This document shows, one piece after another, positions 44,487 to 56,075 of a stretch of 64,000 nt of DNA; position 1 is the first letter of the stretch, and each line of letters starts with the position of its first letter. A program made the position numbers and the translations under genes. The DNA is from Strigamia acuminata (lineage: Eukaryota > Arthropoda > Chilopoda > Geophilomorpha > Linotaeniidae): contig OX442315.1 in the NCBI GenBank assembly GCA_949358305.1, forward strand, positions 37,350,427 through 37,414,426, read 5' to 3'. The notes below the pieces were generated by a model. It made no database searches. It was not told where the DNA came from and saw only the letters and a program-made list of their open reading frames with translations.

Positions 44487-46221
44487 ATGGCGCCCATTCA
44501 ATCACGTAACTTGTTGTCGTATGAAAATTTGGTGCACGCAATCTCAGGAGCCGCTGTAAGAATTTAATTCGTACAATTAATTAAAACATTTCTATTTCCT
44601 AAACCGAATCTTATTTATTTTTATTTTTCAGGGCAGTGTATTTGCCATGTCTTCATTTTACCCATTGGACACCGTCCGTTGCATCCTGCAAAGTAATTTC
44701 AATGTTATTTTTCATGAAAAATAGACAAAATCTATTAATAAATCAAAATTTGAATTTTGTAGTCGATGACAAAAGGAAATCGAAGAACACATTGGTTATG
44801 CTCATGGAGATAATGGCAGATGGCGGAATGTAAATGGCAGATAAATAGGGTATTGAATTTAATCGCTTACGTGGCTTAATATTTCATTTCGTTTAGCTCT
44901 TCCTTGTACAGAGGCCTCGTGCCTGTTCTGGCCAGTGTTTGCGCTTCCAATTTTATTTATTTCTACGCGTTTCATGGACTTAAATCGTTTTATGGAACTC
45001 CCACCAGTCAAAATGCAGCTCAGGACTTGCTGCTAGCATGCATAGCAGGTACATGCCAATACATTTCACCAATTAAATTCGATTTCTTAATATAAAATGC
45101 GCATGTTATGAGCATAAATTGTACATTGTGTCTATAACTGACTCGTACATTTCTTTTTTTTGAGTGCAAATCGTTCGTTGTATATATATATAAAATCATT
45201 TATTTGCATTAGCTTCCATTAATGTGATAAGTACCACTCCATTATGGGTGGTAACAACTAGACTAAAACTACAGGGGATGAAATTTCACTCGAAGGAGCT
45301 CGTGACTGATTCGCCGCCATTATTCAAGGGACTATTAGGTAGCAAAGTTGACGGAAGATTTAAGTTGTTGTTGTTATTATTTTTCTTCTTATGTTTTTTT
45401 CTTTTATCTTTTTAAAATATATTTTAGATGGTCTCATTAAAATATGGCAAACTGAAGGAGCTGCTGGGCTTTGGAGTAGTACATTGCCATCACTCATATT
45501 AGTATTAAATCCTGGAATTCAATTTATGGTTTACGAAACTCTTAAGAGGCAAATTAAGGGCATTTCACACACACAGGTTTGACGATGTTTTCCGATTTAG
45601 ATAATAGATTACATTAGGTTTTACGTGATGATTTCTTGTCTTTTAAGGATCTTAGCATGTGGACGTATTTTTGTATTGGAGCCTGGGCTAAAGCTGTGGC
45701 TACAGTGGTCACTTATCCTATACAACTAATTCAGTCGAAATATAGGGTAAGGGCTTTTTTTAGTTGAAATTTTTTTTTTTTTTTTTTTTTGGAAAATGAA
45801 ATGTGAAACTTTTTAAACTTTTAATTAGATAAGATAAAGTTTAGTTCAGGGAACAGCATATTGAGAAATATGTTTTTCAATGAATGGAATGTGACATTGA
45901 AATGACGTAATTTTCAGCGATTTTATTTCTTAATTTTTTATTTGAATAGTATGGTAGCAAAGACAACGCGAAACAGATGGGTATTCTTCAAATGATCAGT
46001 CATATTTTGAGGTAAAAAAACAAATTATCAGCATTTTTTTTCTAAAACAAAACAAAACAACCAAATCCGCAAATATTTTTTTTAGGACACAAGGACTCCA
46101 GGGATTGTTCAAAGGTTTAGAAGCCAAACTGTTGCAAACAGTTCTGACGGCCGCCTTGATGTTAGTTTGTTATGAAAAAATAGCAGCGTTTGTTTTCCGA
46201 CTTTTGAGAGCACAAAGATGA
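44487..46221 (+). CDS. SLC25A17: Peroxisomal membrane carrier PMP34
   Basis: Nine exons: 44487-44555, 44632-44692, 44763-44829, 44897-45048, 45213-45338, 45428-45576, 45648-45746, 45950-46011, 46086-46221. Total 921 nt, 306 residues, against 307 in human PMP34. Three mitochondrial-carrier repeats show PxD/E signatures: [22 protein letters not shown] and [11 protein letters not shown]. Diagnostic PMP34 stretches include [21 protein letters not shown] and [17 protein letters not shown]. The protein exchanges CoA, FAD and adenine nucleotides across the peroxisomal membrane. An upstream open stretch in the same frame exists, but homology begins at this ATG. AATAAA repeats lie about 30 bp past the stop. 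Confidence 0.95.
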
Positions 46222-46332
46222 TTTGGAAAAACGGTGTTCAAATCATGCGCAGTAATAAATAAATAATCACTAACTAAATGGGAATAATTTACCAATTGTG
46301 TTTTGAATTATTTTAATTTAAATACGTCTATA

Positions 46333-46585
46333 CAGTAAAAGCTGTTTTATCCAGTATTGAAATAACCGTTATTGTTACCGTATCGTTTAAATATATGCAT
46401 TATAGAAGATGAGAATAAAAGAAAAAAGAGTGGTGTTAATCCTGAAGCAAATAAAAGGCTCGATTTGATCACGGAGAACGCGAAAAGAAAAGCTTTAAAA
46501 TTATTCTGTAGAACAAAATCATCAAAAACCTTGTTATCCGAAAACCTTGCGCGATAAAACAGTTTTTTTACTTTTTACTCTAGTA
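46333..46585. mobile_element. Diverged pogo/Tigger-like relic
   Basis: Left end TACAGTAAAAGCTGTTTTATC, right side GATAAAACAG followed by TTTACTTTTTACTC and TA. The right tip has an insertion relative to the left. A 61-codon ORF inside (46372-46557) is basic but has no recognisable domain. Confidence 0.4.
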
Positions 46586-48085
46586 ATAATTAAAGTATGT
46601 AATTTATTCCAGTAATAAAGCATTATATATCCGACTTGACATGGGTTTATTTGGAAGGGAATAAATTGTAAAAGTTTAACAAAATTAAAATGAAATTATT
46701 TATGTAGAAATGATGACACAATCCACAAGCAATTCTGTATTTTTCCAAATAATTTGAACATCTTACAATTGACGTCACTAGGGCTTCAGCATCTTGCCAG
46801 TCAATTCTATCGATCCTGGTGTTGTTTTGTTCACAGTGAATAAGACAACTTAATTCTAGAATGACATTGAGTTTTTAATTAAAATTTGTTATTTACAAAA
46901 ATATTTTATTGCCAAATGTGGCACACCAAGTTATTGTTGCTGTTGTTGTTTAATTTTTTAAAATCTGCATGCATTTTTGACGAATTGTCGCAAAATAAAA
47001 ATATAATGAAAGATGGGTGTTGATGTGGATGATCCCTTCTTACACTTCTTTCAAGTACCAGTCTTCCCGTGCTAAGCTATCATTAGGGCACTACCAGTAC
47101 AGTCCGCACCAAAAAGATAGGTGCACCCTATTTTTTCAAAGTTTCTCCACACTGGGCACATGCAGAAAGCTGAAATCTTAAACAAAAGTGTAAAATTATG
47201 ATACAAACAAACACTGAAACATTTGGGCCAATTGAAAAACAAACGTAAAATTTATTACATAAAAATGAAAATAGAGGTGCAGCAAAACGATAAGTGCACT
47301 AACATCAAACTTCAACAATTAGCAAAATAGTTAAGACAATGAACTTGCGTGTGTAGATGGTGATAAATAGGTGATGTAGGATGAAAACTGTCAAAGCAGA
47401 TTTAGAAATTAATTATAATTATCCATTCTTAAAGCCTCCACATCACTCTGAACTCGCCGACTTTTAAATTCAGGAAATATGGAATTTTATTGTAATAATG
47501 AATTTCTGGGAACACTTTCTGGACTAATTGAGGGTTCCTAATGCATAATTTTATAATATTTTTCAGGTTGGGACTCAATTTCTGTACTAAAACACAACTT
47601 GAATGGAAAAGGTGCACATTGACTGGAGCTAAATGAAAGAATTATGCTTTTATAACTTACTGCTAGGCTAGCAGCAGGCTTAATTTCAAATACAATACAG
47701 CTTTTCTGCTCATCTTGTACTACAGTCGACACTCTTTATAACGAATCGCGATATAACGAATTATCGATATAACGAATTGTTAAAAATGATTTGGTTGGCC
47801 AGCCATAGAACATCATGCTAAAAATATTCGATAGAACGAATTTCAATATAACAAATTATTCGTTATAACAAACAAGTTTTTATGTACACTGTAATAGCCA
47901 CAAGCCCTTCTTCGAATTTTACTTCTCAGAAACTCATTTCTCAGACGCCACTTCTCGAATGGGTCGTTTCTCTGTATTTTTTTTGTCTGAGAAACGACCT
48001 ATTCGAGAAGTGATCGTCTGAGAAGTAATCCCTTAAATTTACATTTCCAACAATGTATAATACAAATTTTAACAAAATTTTAACT

Positions 48086-48267
48086 ACTAACCTGACCTAA
48101 CCTAACCTGACCTAACCTGACCTGACCTAACCTAACCTGACCTAACCTGACCTGACCTAACCTGACCTGACCTAACCTAACCTGACCTAACCTGACCTGA
48201 CCTAACCTGACCTGACCTAACCTAACCTGACCTAACCTGACCTGACCTAACCTGACCTAACCTAACC
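48086..48267. repeat. CCTAA/CCTGA pentamer array (telomere-like)
   Basis: About 180 bp of CCTAA and CCTGA pentamers with a partial higher order (CCTAACCTGA, then CCTAACCTAACCTGA). TTAGG is the arthropod telomere unit and TCAGG a known beetle variant. Here they are mixed and lie inside the Tigger-like element. Confidence 0.9.
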
Positions 48268-48682
48268 ATTTAAAATTAGACTTTTGATGACATGACTTAT
48301 TCGAGTAACGATTTTCGAAGAAGTGAACCATTTGAAGAGGTGAACCATTCGAAAAAGTAAACGATTCGAAGAATGAATATGGGAGAAATGGCCCCCCTGG
48401 AAATGGACCTCCTAATTTCGTTTCGAAGTAAAAAATTTCGAAGAAACAACCTAAAATTTAGAATTTTCGAAGAGATGATATTCGAAGAAGCGATGGGACC
48501 CGATGCTAATCACTTCTCAATGCATATAGATTGAGTTTTTCTTCAACCAAAACCATGACGCAAGGGACCGGAAAAATCGATTCATTATAACGTGAGTTCG
48601 TTAAAACAAATTAGCTAAAAAAAATTAAATTTTATCATAAATGATATTATTTATTCATAAACATGCAAGTTTCATGTTAATT

Positions 48683-48828
48683 TTATCCCAATTCTTTAAA
48701 ATTGTTGAAAATTGTAGAACGGGACAAATTAAACTCATCTGCTACAATTGATGGCTTCTTGCCATTGTCAATAGCGTTAATAATGTTCAACTTGTCCTGA
48801 ATCAAAATTGCCTTTTGCTTGGCAGCCG
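48683..48828 (-). pseudogene. CENP-B N-terminal HTH fragment of a Tigger/pogo transposase
   Basis: A minus-strand frame of about 48 residues (KQKAILIQDKLNIINAID, VADEFNLSRSTIFNNF) fits the psq/CENP-B N-type helix-turn-helix that opens pogo-family transposases. It ends in TAA at 48683-48685. No second HTH or DDE catalytic domain follows, so it is a remnant DNA-binding domain. Confidence 0.7.
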
Positions 48829-49556
48829 TTTTAAAACAGTAAATTTTTCATTTTCCTTTGGTTTCTAAATATGGGTATCGGATGTTGTGCATCTCAGTTT
48901 TGAAAATTCGTTATAACAAGGGCTTGTGGCTATTACAGTGTACATAAAAACTTGTTTGTTATAACGAATAATTTGTTATATTGAAATTCGTTCTATCGAA
49001 CATTTTTAGCATGATGTTCTATGGCTGGCCAACCAAATCATTTTTAACAATTCGTTATATCGATAATTCGTTATATTGCGATTCGTTATAAAGAGTGTCG
49101 ACTGTAGTACAAGATGAGCAGAAAAGCTGTATTGTATTTGAAATTAAGCCTGCTGCTAGCCTAGCACAAGTTATAAAAGCATAATTCTGTCATTTGGCTC
49201 CAGTCAATGTGCAACTTTTCCATTCAAGTTGTGTTTTAGTACAGAAATTGAGTCCCAGCCTGAAAAATATTATAAAATTATGCACTAGGAACCCCCAATT
49301 AGTCTAGAAAGTGTTTCCAGAAATTCATTATTACAATAAAATTCCATATTTCCTGAATTTAAAGGTCGGCGAATTCAGAGTGCTGTGGAGGCTTTAAAAA
49401 TAGACAATTTCAAAATCTGCTTTGACAGATTTCATCCTACATCATCTATTTATCACCATCTACACAAGCAAGTTCATTGTAATAATAAATTTTGCGTTTG
49501 TTTTCAATTGGCCCAAATGTTTCAGTGTTTGTTTTTATCACAAAAGATCTGAGCGC

Positions 49557-49684
49557 CAGTGCTGGATTGGCCCAGCAGGCTACTGGGAATTTCCTGGTGG
49601 CCCGTCGCTGTCCACCGTAACCTGTCCCTGTAGCCCGACCTATCCAGATTTCCCGGTACTAAATTTGTACCCAGTCCAATCCTG
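49557..49684. mobile_element. hAT-type MITE with 8-bp target duplication
   Basis: The left tip is CAGTGCTGGATTGG and the right side ends CCAGTCCAATCCTG. The 8-bp flank CTGAGCGC is exact at 49549-49556 and 49685-49692, the duplication length of hAT elements. It sits at the outer edge of the right arm of the palindrome. Confidence 0.8.
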
Positions 49685-50756
49685 CTGAGCGCATGTAATT
49701 ACTCTCAATTTCACATTTCTTGTTTACCCCACCTCTGATCACAGTTGGCTTGGCTTGTCACTCATGTGATCAGAGGTGACTTGAGGGCTACACTATTTTG
49801 ATTAAAACACTTCTTACTTACGTGTCAACTGGGATTCACCGCCTTTAGACGCAGAGTGAGAATGTCAATTTCCTCCTATTAACATGTGCGCGACTTAGAA
49901 CCTCATACATACAGAGTCCACTGAGAGTGCATGCAGGGGAACCAATCCAACACTGAATAATTCTCCATCTTATTCTTTGGGCCTCATTACTCAAATTGAC
50001 TGATAAGCACACCAAATTTTCTTGAGTATGTCATTGTTTGAAGGCATTTTGGCATTGCTGGAAAGCTCTCTTTAAAAGAAATGAAAATATTCTCAAAAGA
50101 GACGTAATTTAACTCTAGATTAAGCCAAAAAATACCCCTGTGCGCTAGTTTGGGCGCATAACTGTTATTTAAATCTGACCAAAATTAGGATTTCGTATCA
50201 AATTTAAAGATAAATTTCATCTGTAACAAAATTTGAAAATTTAATTTACGGCATGTAAATATTGAAATTACAATTCTTTTACAATACCTTTAATTCAATT
50301 AAATCTACTTTTGCTTGCAGTGTGGAAATTAACATACAAGCAAACGTTCATGTCAATTACCCTTTAAGGTTAAATATTGCTTCCATTCACTGCCAGACTG
50401 TAAAACTATTGATTAAATTTACCGAAAAGTACTTTTTCTTCTTCAAATTTCTACAACACTGGTTTGGTTTTCAGATATATCGATGCCTTTTTTTTTTATA
50501 ACAAACGTAACGGGTTTAAGTTGAAGCGGCCAATTTGGTATCTTTTGTAGTTTACGTCGCCGACAGAGGGCGCCAGCAACGCCAGAAGTTGAAAGAAACA
50601 CACAAACAAACACACACATTCCTGTCAAGTTAAATAGCCGTTTAAGAAGTAGGTACTAGAATTAAATGTTGTTAAAAGTTTCAGTTGAGCAATCCGTTTC
50701 CATTTTTATTCAAATTTTTAAATTTTTTAAAAGTTTTTAATTTTTGTCATAGTAGC

Positions 50757-50911
50757 CAGGGCTGGACTGGGAACAAATTTATTGCCGGAAAATTTGGGTG
50801 TCCGGGCCACAATTAATGAAGTCGGGATAGGCCACAGCAGGCCACGACAGGCCACGGCAGCCACGAGCCACCGGGAAACTCCCCGTAGCCCGCCGGGCCA
50901 GTCCAGCACTG
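50757..50911. mobile_element. hAT-type MITE, second copy
   Basis: Ends CAGGGCTGGACTGG and CCAGTCCAGCACTG are inverted. The left flank ATAGTAGC recurs 5 bp beyond the right end, compatible with an 8-bp duplication plus a small insertion. Confidence 0.7.
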
Positions 50912-51130
50912 ATATAATAGTAGCGACTGTTCAACTTAGTAATTGGTTCGTTCTAGCAAATTTTCATGGCGCCAAAATGACCCAGCGGCTAAAGTAGATG
51001 AGTCGCTAAAATGAAATCGCTATAGTGTACCAGATTCTAGCAATCACTTTAAACTATGATAAGCTTGTAATTAATTTTTTTTTTATTGATTATAGTGACC
51101 AGACAGTGTTATAACATTTTTATTTCATTT

Positions 51131-51448
51131 CTACACTGTGGGAGGTTGTCTTAAATTAGTACGATTAGTGTGATGCCTGAGGATGTGTCGAGCTGAACGT
51201 TTCAGCAGTTCCAGATCCTGACTCAACGTCACCGCCTGACTCTCTACCGTCAGAACAGCGCGAGATATGTTTTCCAACTCGAGAAGCAAATTTTGGTACT
51301 TCTCAGCCGATATATAATCCGTTCCGAAGACCTGCCATACAACAACTTCCCTTGTAATCACCAATATCCCACTCATAGCTGTGATACCACCTATGAGAAC
51401 TAACAGTTGAAAGCATTTGCGATACACTGCTGCCAATTGGGCCGCCAT
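51131..51448 (-). CDS. Small single-pass membrane protein, unknown
   Basis: About 105 residues from the second of two ATGs (context ATGATGGCGG). An in-frame TGA lies two codons upstream, so the ORF is complete. Residues about 13-40 are hydrophobic (FQLLVLIGGITAMSG) and form one likely membrane helix. The rest is a Leu/Glu-rich helix, possibly coiled coil, ending in a basic tail. AATAAA lies within 15 bases of the stop, which supports a compact real transcript. I do not recognise the family. It has no introns, so a processed copy or chance ORF is possible. Confidence 0.5.
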   Translation of the reverse strand: MAAQLAAVYRKCFQLLVLIGGITAMSGILVITREVVVWQVFGTDYISAEKYQNLLLELENISRAVLTVESQAVTLSQDLELLKRSARHILRHHTNRTNLRQPPTV

Positions 51449-51823
51449 CATGAGTCAAAACAGAAAAGGACAATGACTGCCTTTTATTTATTCCATATTT
51501 TGTTGGCACTAAGTTCCTGTAATTACTGCAACCTGTGCTGAGTCTTTACTGCAACCCTGTTGGAAATCTGCAAATAGAAAATAATTCTTCATGAATGACA
51601 AAATGTTGCAAAAAAGGAGTGATTCAAAGCTAATTTGAATTAGGATATTGTGGTTCATCTGACATCTAACCTATGAGATATCATTATCCGGCGTTTAATA
51701 TCATGATTAAATAGTAATCAATGATAAATTTATTTTTATTGATAAGATTGGGTGCAAAACTCGCCTAGGGTCCCAGGTTTCAAAAGGCCCCATTTCAGTT
51801 GATTAGATTACCAAAAATACGAG

Positions 51824-51856
51824 TAAAATAAAATAAAATAAAATAAAATAAAATAA
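51824..51856. repeat. (AAAAT)n microsatellite
   Basis: Six to seven AAAAT units. Confidence 0.85.
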
Positions 51857-52828
51857 TTTTTGCCAATTTGAAACTAGATGACGGTTTTTATACTCACAAT
51901 ACCACTGCATTTTTAAGAAAAAGAAAAAACATTTTTAATGCTATTATTTTTTGTTGTGTTTATTGATCTATATTGGTAATCACGACTCCCAAGCATCACT
52001 GATAAAATACATACACATCTACAAGAAGAACAATATTGTGCATTTCACCTTTAATGTTGATCAATAGTTCGTCATACTGATGTTAAAAATTCCCCAGAGC
52101 AAAACTCTTCAGATTCTAAAACTACCGTATGTACTTAAATGCATTTTATTTTTTCAGTTTCAATTTCACTCATCTTCTAATCTAAAAAATATTCCAGTAA
52201 AATTTTGAAATTGTAAGATCTTTATTTTTATTTTTTATTTCAGTAATAATTTTACTCATAGTTAATGAGAAAGTAAAAGTTTACTCAAAATTCAATGCCC
52301 ATAAAACTAAACTACTAAACTTAATAGCAACCATAAAAAGAAAAAGCCTACGGAAATTAAACCATACATAACTGTAGTGTATTGACAGAGGACATCATTA
52401 AGGCAATACTCTCTAGTGGCAGTAAATGTATATTCTCGAAATGTAAATTACATTTAACATTGCCAGTCACTCTACCGTCTTCCCCGAATATAACGGGTAA
52501 CATGTTCCAAACAATAAGTAAAGTTTAGATGTGCTTTATCATGGATTCTTCATTGACTTGTGAGTAAATACACAACTATGGCGACGAGAATGATGGCTAG
52601 ACGGTTTTTGGTAACCAGAACCTGATGAGTGATCTTCAAGGAGAAATTTGCGAACAATTTTCAGTAGTGAGAATAACTTTCTTCCGCAAGTGTGTGTTTG
52701 TGTTTGTTCAGCCAGCTCGGTGGACAATTGGACGCTATTTACACTTTTTGTGTAATTTCATGTGTAAACGTGTCAGTATTTGGAAAATTTGGCGAGTTCG
52801 ACGAGTCTAAGGAGGAATTTCACCTGTA

Positions 52829-53250
52829 ATGTATATGGAGCGTTTGCAGCAATTTTTCACCGCAAATGACATTAATGTCAATTATGGGACCAATTGCATA
52901 CTGTATAAACTACAGTATTAAGAAATTTTAGTAAAACCAGCGGAACCCATGGATTGGGTTAGCAGACATTACAGTAAAATTGTGTGAACATTGTAACGGT
53001 GCTAATAATTATTGCTGAGCGTTTCAGTAGTTGAAAAGGCTTTGCACAAACTTGCAATTATGGAGCGTTTTTGAGCGAAACCAGTCGTGACCAATTTGTT
53101 TGCGGATTGGCAAGTGAGGTGATTTAAAAGCGTTCATTGTTGAAAAAGGATCTCAAATTGTCGGATGCGTTGGAAATGGCGAGTGCCATGGAATTGGCTG
53201 ATCAAGACACAACCGAGTTAAACGTGCCAGTCGAGAGAGACAGTGAATAA
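52829..53250 (+). pseudogene. Ty3/Gypsy gag relic
   Basis: Fragments in broken frame: MYMERLQQFFTANDI at 52829, then FLSETSRDQFVCGLAS near 53065, then KKDLKLSDALEMASAMEL near 53140 to a TAA at 53248. This order (YxERLxxYF, RDxFVxGL, DLTxxxALEIAxAME) is typical of Gypsy Gag capsids. Stops and deletions rule out function. Confidence 0.65.
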
Positions 53251-54751
53251 ATTGGTCAGTTAAGTGCCCTTTTAAACAAAAATTCTACAAAAGCAGAGAC
53301 AAGAAGACCTGCTACTAGTAATTTTAGTGTAAAAATTGAATGCATTGATTTATAAAAAATATAAGTGCTGACATTGCAAACCAGTTTTTCAAGCGATTAC
53401 ATTTTCTTTTTTTTAATATAAAAAATTGTGTTCCAAATAGAATTGTAAAAGTAAACAGAAAAAAAAGTGGAATTGAAAACAATGTGTGGTGAATTCAAAT
53501 CTAGATTGAAAAGACTAGCCATCTCATTCAGCTGTGCACAAGAATGAAATCGCAAAGCAAATTCCCTGAGGTTGAATTCTACTATCTCTGCTCAAACAGA
53601 CGCATCACACACAAAATGTTTGCATAATGTTGTGCAAAAATTTTAAATAAAAGCATCTGACAAAAGAAAGTTTTCTTTCGTAAATATTGAAGGCGAACAA
53701 ATTAAAATTTCCTAAGTGTTTTGTGACTTCAGTTAGTTAAGTGCATAATAGGACCCATTATTGAAGGAGTGAAACGAATTGCTAAATTCCCTCTCCAGAA
53801 TATGCCTATGCTGTGGTTGGCTGCAGGGTGCGCATTGCATTGTGGAATACTACAGATTAATTCTGTGGTAATCACAAGGCTTGTATGATGAAAAGAATTA
53901 TACTTACGTATGATTCAAAAATATATTTTAGATTTTTATAATGTTTTTCATAATGCAATTCATAATGCACTTCATATTGCACTTCATAATGCATTTGATA
54001 ATGATTTGGCATGAGAGGCATAGCATAACTGATTTTCTTTTTGCTTCAAAACTTACAAAATCGGCCACATATACACACGTGGTAGCCGAGGATGGTTTTG
54101 GTGAGTCCCAGTCAAATTTAAGTGTGAATTTTAAATTCTACTCCGTTTTACGACCCGGGGACGCCAGGGACGAACGACGGGACCGTTGATGACTAGACAC
54201 GGCAAACGAGCGTTCCGAGGAGCTTTTTTCAAATTTCAACGACGATTTTTTACGTTAAGTGATTTAAAATGGCCATTTACTTCAACTGAGAAGAAAACAT
54301 TTGGCCATTAATAGTAGAAAACTGATTCTTTTCTTCAAACTGTGATCAGCAAATGCCGTCAAACTTTCCAGATTTCCAAGATGGCGCCATACATGGTTTT
54401 GTGTTTTTAAGTGATCTCAAGTGCTAGGATTGACTTTTTGCAGCCTATAGGTAATATTTTGTGACTTTATTTGTGTTTTACGTCGCAATAGCACATGCTA
54501 CGATCATATCGTGATACACGACAGTTACGTATCAGTGATCATCGCGACGACATTTTGAGCAGCGCACGTATTAAATACGTATTAAATCGGCAACGTTTCG
54601 ACGACGTAGGAGTACACATTGTCGGAATTTTTCTTTTTTTGGCCACGTTTCGGATACGCGCAGGATGACGACATGAATTAGCACTCCTAGTGCGTTCGCA
54701 AAGGCCATTAAACAATTTGAACATTTTTGGACGAGTTAGCACTCCAAGAAA
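53251..54751. other. No gene recognised
   Basis: AT-rich spacer between the two inverted Gypsy fragments. A repeated CATAATGCA word lies at 53940-54000. The segment AACTGATTTTCTTTTTGCTT near 54030 is found again near 56730, so dispersed repeat sequence is present. Confidence 0.45.
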
Positions 54752-56075
54752 TTAAAGGCTCAATGTTTGATTACAAAGGTATACACCATGGTCTGTACCG
54801 CTCTCTTCGTCCACTCGTCCATTGAACTGAAGATGAAATGCTGGTGAGAACAGGTGTAGTAATCCGTTCCGCTGGATAAACCCTTTAAGTTCCGCACTCA
54901 TGAAAGTTGTGGCATTGTCTGACACAATCTTATCAGGCAAACCAAATTCTGCGGACTTTTTCTTTATCACAACAATTGCTGTTGCTGATGACTTGCTCGG
55001 TACCAAGTCCACATGCATCCATCCAGTTAAGGAGTCCACCAATATCAGGAACATCTTGCCATTGACCGGTCCAGTAAATCAACATGGATCCTGCTCCATG
55101 GTCTAGCAGGTCTTAGAATAGAATTGTCTTGTGGTGGTGCATGCTGGTGCACAACGCATTGCTCCACGTGTTATTCAATGGCTATTGTTATTACCGGCCA
55201 CCATATTGTTCCTGCCGCCTTATTCTTCATCATGACTATCCCATAATGTCCTTCACGCAACAAATCCATGACCTTCTTGCGCAAGCTTGGTAGGATTATC
55301 ATTCTAAGCTTATGTCCCCATAGCAGTGTGTCATGATGCACGCCTTGCACGATTTAAATGGCTGCAATAATGCCTTGACCTTCTCTGGACATCCGTGTCT
55401 CACATATTGTATTCCGTGGTGCAGGTCATCATCCTGTAATGTGGCCATTTCTAGTTGCTGAAGTGTAATCGTCGAGTCCTCAATTAAAAGCGCACATGCT
55501 GCTCTTCCTCCAGTTCTTGTTCCCATTGTTCTGTGATTTTGGTGACCCGGCAGTGGTAATCTACTCAATGCATCAGCCACTGGTATGTCCAAGCCTGCCC
55601 AAGTCTGTGCTCTATTGTGTATTTATATCCTGCCGAGATAATTGTCTATCTCAGCATTCTAGAGCTAATAATATTAGGTGTGGTCAGTCACAATCCTGAA
55701 GTTCCTCCCACATAAGAACTGGTGGAACTTCTGCACTACATAGATGATTGCTAATGCTTCTCGGTCAGTCTGACTGTAGCGTCTCTGAATTGGTGGGTGA
55801 CTTGAACACATACAAGACTGGCCGCTCCTCCCTGTTGTCCAACATGTGATTCAACACTGCCTCTACTCCTACTGGACTGGCGTCGACAACCAGAACCAGT
55901 AGATGAGGGGGCTCTCCTAATCATCTCTTTGATAGTTTGAAAGGCAATATCCCTTCTCTGCGTCCACTTCCATGGTGTGCTCCCTGACCGTCTTCACACG
56001 TTGTTCGTAAGTATCAGTCACGATTAAAATGTCGTCCTGATATGGTGAGACATCATCCAGGTCAGCAAACATTGT
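54752..56075 (-). pseudogene. Ty3/Gypsy pol relic (RT-RNase H-integrase)
   Basis: Read from high to low on the minus strand: RT motif YQDDILIVTDTYEQRV near 56040, RNase H stretch RYSQTDREALAIIYVV near 55750, the VADALSRLPLP linker at 55580, the integrase zinc region (EGHYGIVMMKNKAAGTIWWP near 55230), and the integrase core (LVDSLTGW, VSDNATTF at 54900-55040). Several frameshifts and stops separate these, and the frame shifts again at the expected catalytic Glu. No LTRs were matched. Confidence 0.8.

Larger units (their letters stand above)
47723..49104 (-). mobile_element. pogo/Tigger-like DNA transposon relic with long inverted ends
   Basis: Ends CAGTCGACACTCTTTATAAC and its complement, both flanked by TA, the pogo/Tigger target site. 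Inverted repeats of about 200 bp are made of CGATATAACGAAT units. The interior carries a CENP-B-type HTH fragment, TTCGAAGAA-rich repeats and a pentamer array. The catalytic DDE domain is absent, so it is non-autonomous. Confidence 0.8.
47200..49545. repeat. Giant imperfect palindrome (arms about 640-730 bp)
   Basis: 47200-47928 and 48918-49545 are reverse complements with scattered mismatches. The left arm has an extra block of about 90 bp near 47270-47340. The inner parts (205 and 187 bp) are the ends of a Tigger-like element. The outer 450-520 bp (for example GCTAGGCTAGCAG / CTGCTAGCCTAGC) are non-transposon flank that is also inverted. The loop is about 990 bp. Confidence 0.85.

Noticed and set aside
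46372-46557. Basic 61-codon ORF as a transposase fragment
   Set aside because: No HTH or DDE motif is visible; only the flanking ends suggest a Tigger-like relic.
48086-48267. CRISPR-like or true chromosome-end telomere
   Set aside because: Units are contiguous pentamers without spacers, and the array lies between transposon ends with genes on both sides.
52539-52810. Short ORFs on both strands before the gag relic
   Set aside because: No domain; they do not join to the gag fragment in frame.
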